A stretch of DNA of 29,007 bases from CAYWNA01 sp964459305 (lineage in GTDB: Bacteria > Planctomycetota > Planctomycetia > Pirellulales > Pirellulaceae): assembly GCA_964459305.1 (NCBI GenBank), contig CAYWNA010000167.1, forward strand, positions 1 through 29,007, given 5' to 3'. The notes under the pieces are model-generated. The model searched no databases. It had not been told where the DNA came from and saw only the letters and a list, made by a program, of their open reading frames with translations. Every line of letters begins with the position of its first letter. Position 1 is the first letter of the stretch. The translations under genes and the position numbers were made by a program. This document shows positions 23,032 to 29,007 of the stretch, one piece after another.

Positions 23032-25464
23032 ATGAACACGAATCGCGCCCGGCGATCCCAGGCACCTCGCACGATGGGGCGGTCGAAAACCTGCATCCAT
23101 CTGAGTTCGGCGGCCGCCGTTCTGCTGGTCGCGCCTGCCCTGGGTGCCGAGCCGGTTCTGCCGGGCACGAGGCCGCTGACGATCAGGCAACCACTGGACG
23201 AAGTCATGGTCGAAGGCATCAACCGATTTTGTCTTCGGGAACTTGCGGCATCGCCGGAACGTCGCGATGCTCTGTGGAACCGCGACTTCTCAAACGCCGA
23301 TGCTTACGCAGCGAGTATCGTCGCGAATCGCGAGCGATTTCGAGAATGCATTGGCGCCGTCGATCCGAGGCTAACTGCGGCGCATCCAAACCGATACAGC
23401 TTCGAACTCCTGTCATCGCTGGAACGGTCGTCGAGCATTGCCCGTACGGACGCTGTGACCGTCCATGTTACGCGGTGGCAGGTGCTGGAGGGAGTGACGG
23501 CCGAGGGCCTGTTATTGAAACCTGAGACCATGCGAGCGGGCATCGTTGCCCTGCCGGATGCGGACTGGACGCCCGAGATGTTCTGCGGCGCGAGCGAGGG
23601 ACTGCCCGAGCAGGTGCAGTTCGTGCGGCGACTCGCGGCCGCGGGTTGTCTTGTCGCCATCCCCACGTTGATCAGCCGCAGCGACGAACTGTCCGGCAGC
23701 CCGCGAGTCACGTACACAAATCAGCCGCATCGCGAGTTCATTTACCGGCAGGCCTTCGAAATGGGCCGACATGTTATCGGATATGAAGTTCAGAAGGTGC
23801 TCGCCGCCGTCGACTTGTTCGAGCAACTCGCAAAGCGCCGGTTCAAAGGCCCCCAGCGCCGGTCGTTCCCGATCGGCGTTGCCGGAGTTGGAGAAGGGGG
23901 CCTGCTGGCTTTGTATGCGGGGGCGCTTGATCCACGCATCGACTCAACACTCGTGTGCGGATATTTTCAAGAACGAGAAGGCGTCTGGGTGGAACCCATT
24001 TACCGCAACGTTTGGGGATTGCTCACCGAATTCGGCGATGCGGAACTCGCGGGGATGATCGCTCCACGGCGGCTTGTGATCGAAGCGTGCCGTGTCGTTG
24101 AGATAGCCGGTCCGCCGCCAGCCCGAGCTGGGCGCAGACCGAGCGCGGCTCCCGGCCGTATTGAGATCAACACGCTCAGTTCGGCTCGGGCAGAGTTCCG
24201 CCGTGCCGCTTTGATCTACAGACGACTTGAGAAGGAAGGGGAGATCATTCTCGCAGTCAGCGGAGGAGAGGGGGACGGCCCAGCCGGGACATCGCAAGCC
24301 ATCGCAGCGTTTGCGGCCGGTCTGGGCGTCCACGCCGGATTCGATGCAAAACCGGAAGCATGGCAGTCCGTCAACGCCATCGTTGATCTACCTCATTCAA
24401 ACCTCAACGAACCGAACGAACGGCAGAAGCGACAGTTCGACGAAATACAGATTCACGTTCAGAATCTGCTCCGCCAGAGTTCGAAAGTTCGTGACCGCAA
24501 ATGGAGGGCCGATCACTCCTCGGTGGAGAAGTGGCTCTCATCGGGAAACCAACTGCGCGACTGGGTACACGATCGGTTGATCGGCCGCCTGCCGCATTCA
24601 AGGCTCCCGCCCAATGCGGGTTCACGACTCGTTCTGGAAACGGACGAATACCTTGGTTACGAGGTCGTCCTAGACGTCTTCCACGACGTGATCGCGTCCG
24701 GCATTTTGCTAATGCCGAAAGATCTGCGGGATCGCGAGAAACGCCCTGTCGTGGTTTGCCAGCACGGACTCGAAGCGACGTCGATGGACACGATTTCCCG
24801 CGAGGAACGTGCCTGCCGTTCGTACAAGGCCTTCAGCGATGAACTGTGCCGGCGCGGCTTCATTGTGTACGCCCCACAGAACCCGTATCGAGGCGGTGAC
24901 CGCTTTCGCACGATTCAGCGCAAGTCGAATCCGCTGAAGCGATCGTTGTTCAGCTACATCATCGCGCAACACGAACAGACGCTCCAATGGCTCGCCACGC
25001 TGTCCAATGTCGACGCCAAGCGGATCGCGTTCTATGGGCTGTCTTATGGGGGCAAGACGGCGATGCGCGTACCGCCGATGGTCGATCGATACTGCCTGTC
25101 GATCTGCTCGGGAGATTTCACGGACTGGGTTAAGACCATCGCCACCAATGAAGACCGCTACGGCTACATCTTCACGGGCGAATATGAAATCTTCGAGTGG
25201 AACATGGGCCACGTTGCCAGTTATGCCGAGCTCGCCATGCTGATGGCCCCGCGGCCTTTCATGGTCGAGCAGGGCCACCGCGACGGTGGCGCTCCGACCG
25301 AATGGGTCGCGGGCGAGTTTGGCAAAGTCCGCCGTCATTACGACTATCTAAAAATCGGCGACCGGACGGAGATTGAGTTTTTCGACGGCCCACACACGAT
25401 CAACGGCCAGGGTACATTTCGTTTTCTGCACCATCACCTAAACTGGCCGGAACCAGATTCGTAG
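23032..25464 (+). CDS. Secreted two-lobed alpha/beta hydrolase (dienelactone-hydrolase/esterase-like)
   Basis: 810 residues. GGGAG lies 8 bases before ATG, and a hydrophobic signal (SSAAAVLLVAPALGA) follows a basic N-terminus. Two alpha/beta hydrolase repeats are visible. In the first, the elbow reads GVAGVGEGGLLALYAGA, with Glu288 where the nucleophile serine should be, so this lobe is probably inactive. In the second, FYGLSYGGKTAM provides Ser671, and the conserved DGPHTINGQGTF gives His788; VCQHGLEAT and PRPFMVEQGHRDGGA are other family landmarks. It is likely a carbohydrate esterase or related hydrolase outside the cytoplasm, the last gene of the 20064-25464 unit, 21 bp after the barrel protein. 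The layout is the reverse of the protein at 14347-16329, where the first lobe is intact and the second is degenerate. Confidence 0.8.
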   Translation: MNTNRARRSQAPRTMGRSKTCIHLSSAAAVLLVAPALGAEPVLPGTRPLTIRQPLDEVMVEGINRFCLRELAASPERRDALWNRDFSNADAYAASIVANRERFRECIGAVDPRLTAAHPNRYSFELLSSLERSSSIARTDAVTVHVTRWQVLEGVTAEGLLLKPETMRAGIVALPDADWTPEMFCGASEGLPEQVQFVRRLAAAGCLVAIPTLISRSDELSGSPRVTYTNQPHREFIYRQAFEMGRHVIGYEVQKVLAAVDLFEQLAKRRFKGPQRRSFPIGVAGVGEGGLLALYAGALDPRIDSTLVCGYFQEREGVWVEPIYRNVWGLLTEFGDAELAGMIAPRRLVIEACRVVEIAGPPPARAGRRPSAAPGRIEINTLSSARAEFRRAALIYRRLEKEGEIILAVSGGEGDGPAGTSQAIAAFAAGLGVHAGFDAKPEAWQSVNAIVDLPHSNLNEPNERQKRQFDEIQIHVQNLLRQSSKVRDRKWRADHSSVEKWLSSGNQLRDWVHDRLIGRLPHSRLPPNAGSRLVLETDEYLGYEVVLDVFHDVIASGILLMPKDLRDREKRPVVVCQHGLEATSMDTISREERACRSYKAFSDELCRRGFIVYAPQNPYRGGDRFRTIQRKSNPLKRSLFSYIIAQHEQTLQWLATLSNVDAKRIAFYGLSYGGKTAMRVPPMVDRYCLSICSGDFTDWVKTIATNEDRYGYIFTGEYEIFEWNMGHVASYAELAMLMAPRPFMVEQGHRDGGAPTEWVAGEFGKVRRHYDYLKIGDRTEIEFFDGPHTINGQGTFRFLHHHLNWPEPDS

Positions 25465-25940
25465 TGTACGGCTGATCGTCGCACGCCTCTTCACCGGTGT
25501 CGAAGGAGCGATTTTCCGCGACTGCAGAACGACCGCGTTGAAGCAACTGGGCCGGTTTGCGCGTTACATCCGAGTGTGCAAGCCGCCGTCTTGGCTTCGG
25601 CGTTCATATTCCGCCTGCGGGGGAAAATGACTCGTTTAACCGCAAGCCGGAGGCGTGCGCGAATGGGCATGGCCAGCGGATTACGCGCACGCCTCCGGCT
25701 TGCGGTTAAACGAGCAAATGTGTCAAACCTGACCGAGAGCCGTATAACTCCTCGATCGATTTTGACATTTACCGCCTTCAGACATGAACCCAGAGTCCGC
25801 TCCGTGACGCAGAGTCTCTTCGCGCTTCCCAACCGTCCAGCTCATACCCCTTTCCGCTCAGGGTCCCGCTAACCCGGGTACGACATGTAGCAGGGGATTC
25901 GAGTCATGGCGCAGTTTCTCTTCGTTGTTTCTCAGGACGG
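25465..25940. other. Convergent intergenic region holding a repeat element
   Basis: 476 bp between the ends of two convergent genes. It contains copy 2 of the 140-bp palindrome (25607-25746), which as a strong hairpin could serve as a bidirectional terminator, though no T-run follows. The open frames over it are translations of the repeat. I see no gene. Confidence 0.5.
25607..25746 (-). repeat. 140-bp palindromic MITE-like element, copy 2 (inverted)
   Basis: The reverse complement of this stretch matches copy 1 (17241-17380) nearly base for base. Core arms are at 25631-25657 and 25688-25714, perfect over 27 bp; in this copy the stem extends a further four pairs (GTGCGCG/CGCGCAC). The ends read TATTCCGC and, on the far side, CGTATA, slightly decayed from TATACCGC/GCGGTATA. 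Confidence 0.9.
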
Positions 25941-27053
25941 CTACGTTTCTACGGCAACGGAGACCCGGCGTTTGTCGTCGCGTGGTTCGATGACGGCGTT
26001 GACGAGGGCCGTGCGCAGTTCCTCGAAATCGCTGCTCTTGTTGGTATGGCCCACGATTGTAGTAAAGGCGGGATGTGTCCCGTCGCCCACATCCGCGATG
26101 AATCCATCTTTGAGCTTCTTGCTGACCCCGCTGACCGGGATGAGCGAATTGGGCGAAAAGGTAAACAGATCCACTTTGTTTGGGTTCATCGTGACGCGCG
26201 CGGTGTGCGGTGGCCGCCATACCGGGCGGAGCCCGTCCCAGAACTGTGCCATCGGAATACCATCCTCGCGACGAAAGACAGCCAGCCAGACGTGCCGGTC
26301 CATCGGTACCAGCTCAGCAAACTCATGAACCGGCATGGGAACGCTCTTGAGACTGCACAGCTCTGTCTCAGCATGGATCCACGCCGGCGCCTTCATGCCC
26401 AAGTACGCCGCCATGAAGTTCGAGTACTTGTGGTGGCAACCCGACCAATTGCCGAATGTCTCCATGGTGACGGTGGCCGGATCGTACGTGTAACCCTTCT
26501 CGGCCAGTCGCCGCTTGATGCCCTCGACCCAGCGGCGCGCGTTGTTCGAACTCCATATCTCATAGGGATTCCACTCGCCGTGATTTCCGCGACCGCCAAA
26601 AGTCCGATCGAGATCACCGGCCAGTATCACCCGGGTGGCATCCGAGTTGTCAGAAGGGTTGACGATGCACCGATCGCCGAAATGCTGCAGCCCTGCCGCT
26701 TCGAGTTCCTTGTCCTTCTTGCCACTATGCACGATGCACAGCATGTTACCCGCGTCCGGGCCCTTTTCCGCGATCACCTTCTTCCAGTTCTCTTCCACCA
26801 CAGGACTCGGCTTGAGCAACCGGTATTGAGAGAACTGAGCCGGGGGGTGCATAAACAGCAGGACATGCTTGATCAGTCCTTTCTCAGCATGTGTATCCGG
26901 CGACGTTTTGGCGCCCGTGGCCGGCTGGACTTTCGAGTCTGCGGCGGCACTCCCCCTGACCGCTACCATTGCCGCCCCGGCCGCAACGGTCGCTGCGCTT
27001 TTCACGAAACCTCGCCGTGTGGGTAGAGATTCGTTGTTCATTCTCCGTGTCAT
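25941..27053 (-). CDS. Tat-exported protein of unknown function
   Basis: 370 residues. The start at 27053 is supported by AGGAAA 9 bases upstream; an ATG at 27038 is an alternative. A twin-arginine signal is clear (LPTRRGFVKSAATVAAG). The mature protein has no family that I recognise. Visible stretches: GLIKHVLLFMHPPAQFSQYR, CIVHSGKKDKELEAAGLQHF, RVILAGDLDRTFGGRGNHGE, METFGNWSGCHHKYSNFMAA and HPAFTTIVGHTNKSSDFEEL. Several Cys, His and Asp residues could bind a metal, but this is guesswork. It begins 16 bp after the stop of the Gfo/Idh/MocA gene on the same strand, so it is probably the last gene of that operon and may act on the same substrate. It is not related by eye to other proteins in the window. 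Confidence 0.7.
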   Translation of the reverse strand: MTRRMNNESLPTRRGFVKSAATVAAGAAMVAVRGSAAADSKVQPATGAKTSPDTHAEKGLIKHVLLFMHPPAQFSQYRLLKPSPVVEENWKKVIAEKGPDAGNMLCIVHSGKKDKELEAAGLQHFGDRCIVNPSDNSDATRVILAGDLDRTFGGRGNHGEWNPYEIWSSNNARRWVEGIKRRLAEKGYTYDPATVTMETFGNWSGCHHKYSNFMAAYLGMKAPAWIHAETELCSLKSVPMPVHEFAELVPMDRHVWLAVFRREDGIPMAQFWDGLRPVWRPPHTARVTMNPNKVDLFTFSPNSLIPVSGVSKKLKDGFIADVGDGTHPAFTTIVGHTNKSSDFEELRTALVNAVIEPRDDKRRVSVAVET

Positions 27054-27069
27054 TGCGTCATTTCCTAAG

Positions 27070-28428
27070 TCAGGCAACAAGCTCCCACGGCTTTCGATAG
27101 GGTACGGTCTTCAGCAGCTTGTCCGCTTCATCATCACCAACGATTTGCTCGGATTGCGCATCCCATCGCAAAGGCCGGTCCACGGCGTTCGAAACGTAGC
27201 CCAGATGTCCCGGCGTGATTGAACGATGGGCCGTCTCGGCCGGGGCGACGCATGGCTTTCGCGATTTCACGCAGTCGAGAAAGTTTCGTGTATGTCCCGG
27301 CGATTCGTACACCTTGATTGGGCCCACGTCGAAGTTAGACTTGGCCCAGCGCGGATCGGACGCTTCCAAACGACCTCGTGTGACGAACACCCATCCGTCT
27401 TCGCCGATCCATTTGGTCCCGCCACGGTTCCGGTCGGAAATCGTGCCGGTCACGCCGCCGGGATACTCGCAGCGGATCTCGTAATGATGCGGCGAATTGT
27501 AGACGTCTGTTTCGGGGAAGGTCCAGCCGACGGCCTCGACCTTCTGCGGTCCGCTCTGATCCAAGCCCAACGCCCAGTGGCCGATATCGTTATGATGTCC
27601 GATCCAATCCATCAGTACGCCGCCTCCGTAGGCCCGATGGCCGCGCCACCAGCGATGATGTCTTGCCCGCATGTAAGGCAGCTTCGGCGCAGGGCCACAC
27701 CAGAACTCGTAGTCCAAGTGTTCCGGAGGCTCCTGCACGGAGGTGTCGCCCTGTGGGCCGGCATAGCCAGACGGCAGCCCCACTTCGATGCGCTGGATCT
27801 TGCCGATGTGACCGTTGCGGACCAGTTCCACCGCTTGGCGAAAACGGGCGTCGGAACGTTGCTGGGATCCGACCTGGTAGACGGCTTTGCGACGGGCAAC
27901 CTCGCGGTAGATCAACTGGCCTTCGTAGAAGTGATGCGTCATCGGCTTCTCGCAATAGACGTCCTTGCCCGTGCGGAGCGATTCCAAGGTGCACAGCGCA
28001 TGCCAATGATCGGGCGTTGCGATCACAACGGCATCCACGTCTTCGCGGGCGCAGACTTCGCGGTAGTCGGCGTACACGTCAAGGCCGCGGAATGTTCTGC
28101 TGGATGCCTGCTTTGCATAGTGGCCTTCGATCAGCTTCTTGGCTGGCTCGCAACCGTACGCGCGGCCTTTCCCCCATTCTCTGTCGCGGTAGTGCATTGA
28201 ATCGACGTCGCATACTGCCACGATTTGAGCGTCCGACTCGCGCAGGAAGGCATCGATCAGGTTGAATCCCCTGGAGCCGAGCCCCACGATCCCCAGTGTG
28301 ATCCGCTCGTTGGGCGATGCTCGTCGATTGTGGGCCAGCGCGGTAGCGGGAACCATCAATGGAGCGACAGCCGTTGCCGCTGTGCGGACAAACTGGCGGC
28401 GGCTCAACAGCCCCGTGGAGTATTTCAT
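27070..28428 (-). CDS. Tat-exported Gfo/Idh/MocA-family oxidoreductase
   Basis: 452 residues. Start 28428 is preferred because AAAGGC stands 6-7 bases upstream; the ATG at 28446 overlaps that site. The Tat signal is LLSRRQFVRTAATAVAPLMV. The NAD(P)-binding Rossmann motif follows (ITLGIVGLGSRGFNLIDAF), then VVIATPDHWHA, the catalytic-lysine motif CEKPMTHH and a C-terminal GVLMDWIGHHNDIGHWALG. Members oxidise or reduce sugars or cyclitols with a nucleotide cofactor; Tat export with bound cofactor is common in planctomycete and Bacteroidota members. Glycosidases of the GH109 type are also built on this fold, so hydrolysis via transient oxidation is another option. It lies 61 bp downstream of the SASA-type gene and 16 bp upstream of the unknown Tat protein. 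Confidence 0.9.
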   Translation of the reverse strand: MKYSTGLLSRRQFVRTAATAVAPLMVPATALAHNRRASPNERITLGIVGLGSRGFNLIDAFLRESDAQIVAVCDVDSMHYRDREWGKGRAYGCEPAKKLIEGHYAKQASSRTFRGLDVYADYREVCAREDVDAVVIATPDHWHALCTLESLRTGKDVYCEKPMTHHFYEGQLIYREVARRKAVYQVGSQQRSDARFRQAVELVRNGHIGKIQRIEVGLPSGYAGPQGDTSVQEPPEHLDYEFWCGPAPKLPYMRARHHRWWRGHRAYGGGVLMDWIGHHNDIGHWALGLDQSGPQKVEAVGWTFPETDVYNSPHHYEIRCEYPGGVTGTISDRNRGGTKWIGEDGWVFVTRGRLEASDPRWAKSNFDVGPIKVYESPGHTRNFLDCVKSRKPCVAPAETAHRSITPGHLGYVSNAVDRPLRWDAQSEQIVGDDEADKLLKTVPYRKPWELVA

Positions 28429-28489
28429 CGTATTGCCTTTCTGCAAGAATCGGCCAAAAAAAAGATGACTGTCGCCTCTGTTCTTGGGA

Positions 28490-29007
28490 TCATTGCTCGT
28501 GTTGGTTCAGTTCAATCATCGCCTCGCCAAAAGCGGTGCCGATCTGAGCGAAGCACCACGGGCTGCCGTAGTAGTGGTAAGGGCGATCGTTGCCAAATTG
28601 GCGCCATTTTTTGACGTCCTTGCTCCAGCCGCCGGGGCCGGTGTAGATGGCGTGGGCTTCCATGTCCCAAAACTTGTCGGTTTTCACGCAGAGCACATTG
28701 CCTCTGAATTCGGGGTAGTTGGGAACGGCGGCTTGCGCCTTCTTGATGTAATCGCGTGGCGACCCTTCCTCGTCAGGCTTCATGCCGTCGTGACCCATCT
28801 GGCCAATCACAAAAGGCATGTTTGGGACGCTAAACTCTTTGCGCACGTCGTGGATGAAGTTGGCCATGTTTTTCTCGTAGGTCAGCCAACGATCCTGGTA
28901 CTGGTCGTTCCACCCCTGAAACCAGACGAAGCCCTTCAACTCGTAACCCTGGTTCTTGTAGCCCGGAAAACGCTCGCCCAACTCCGCCAGGCAACCGTGC
29001 ACCTCGG
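28490..29007 (-). CDS. SASA-type carbohydrate esterase (sialate O-acetylesterase-like), cut by the window end
   Basis: At least 172 residues are visible; the N-terminal part lies beyond position 29007. The frame shows YELKGFVWFQGWNDQYQD, MPFVIGQMGHDGM, YHYYGSPWCFAQIGTAFGEA and ends in IELNQHEQ. GFVWFQGWND and the YHY(Y/L)GS...IG..F..AM block are landmarks of the SASA (DUF303) carbohydrate-esterase domain; the second supplies the likely catalytic His. The nucleophile GDSN/GQSN block is expected outside the window. It probably removes acetyl esters from sugars outside the cytoplasm. It is the first visible gene of the unit that continues with the Gfo/Idh/MocA protein. The GTG at 29000-29002 is not a start: the frame is open to the window edge. 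Confidence 0.82.
   Translation of the reverse strand, partial: EVHGCLAELGERFPGYKNQGYELKGFVWFQGWNDQYQDRWLTYEKNMANFIHDVRKEFSVPNMPFVIGQMGHDGMKPDEEGSPRDYIKKAQAAVPNYPEFRGNVLCVKTDKFWDMEAHAIYTGPGGWSKDVKKWRQFGNDRPYHYYGSPWCFAQIGTAFGEAMIELNQHEQ

Noticed and set aside
21247..23190. 647-codon minus-strand open frame opposite the barrel protein
   Set aside because: Mirror frame of a GC-rich coding gene; low-complexity Arg/Gln-rich protein without recognisable domains, while the plus strand has a Tat signal, ribosome-binding site and barrel motifs.
25576..25872. Open frame on the plus strand over the repeat, with similar peptide (LTASRRRARMGMASGL) also seen at 17196-17708
   Set aside because: The shared peptide is the translation of the palindromic DNA element, not a conserved gene.
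1..29007. CRISPR arrays, tRNA or rRNA genes, transposase genes
   Set aside because: I found no regularly spaced direct repeats, no cloverleaf with conserved TTCGA-type arm, no rRNA stretches and no transposase motifs.

Overview
The window looks like a piece of a Planctomycetota chromosome, probably a Pirellulales-type lineage. The evidence is a very large PVC-type protein joining a beta-propeller, HEAT-like repeats and a cytochrome c domain; many secreted enzymes with Sec or Tat signals (sialidase-fold proteins, a Tat-exported Gfo/Idh/MocA oxidoreductase, a SASA-type esterase, two-lobed alpha/beta hydrolases); the 'RFSLRTLL' membrane-protein motif; and many palindromic intergenic repeats. I see no rRNA, tRNA, CRISPR array or complete transposon.

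Layout. 1-2210: on the minus strand, a secreted six-hairpin-type glycosidase, followed by the frameshifted remnant of another protein, with a long hairpin in its leader. 2576-4300: on the plus strand, two GNAT acetyltransferase genes; the second is YoaP-like and has a partial duplication that changes its C-terminus. 4327-4960: a degenerate membrane-protein ORF that ends inside a cluster of inverted motifs. 5117-9086: the glycogen genes glgE and glgB in an operon. 9107-9418: a small secreted protein of three 19-residue repeats. 9854-13732: the giant PVC-type cytochrome protein, with a palindromic element translated in frame inside it. 13835-17217 (minus): a headless SUMF/FGE-fold remnant joined to a tail-less esterase, then a SagB-type nitroreductase. 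17504-19725 (minus): a sialidase-fold protein translationally coupled to a secreted metallophosphoesterase. 20064-25464 (plus): a sialidase-fold protein, a Tat-exported TIM-barrel protein and a two-lobed hydrolase, probably one transcription unit. 25941-29007 (minus): a SASA esterase (cut by the window edge), a Gfo/Idh/MocA protein and a Tat-exported protein of unknown function, probably one operon.

How the genes fit together. GlgE extends alpha-1,4-glucan from maltose-1-phosphate and GlgB adds the branches, so this pair is a storage-glucan module; the maltose-1-phosphate-forming enzymes are not in the window. Most of the rest looks like an extracytoplasmic carbohydrate-degradation repertoire: glycosidase, esterases, sialidase-fold proteins, oxidoreductase and a cytochrome-bearing dehydrogenase. 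This fits growth on complex, acetylated or decorated polysaccharides, but the substrates cannot be read from the sequence.

The most unusual layer is non-coding. At least six palindromic elements of different sequence families lie in this 29 kb. Three sit in the 5' leaders of minus-strand genes within about 90 bp of the start codon, one lies upstream of the cytochrome gene, one is inside a coding sequence, and one 140-bp element occurs twice in opposite orientation. There are also several broken or rejoined genes (137-593, 4137-4250, 14347). Together these suggest a genome shaped by small mobile palindromes and recombination.
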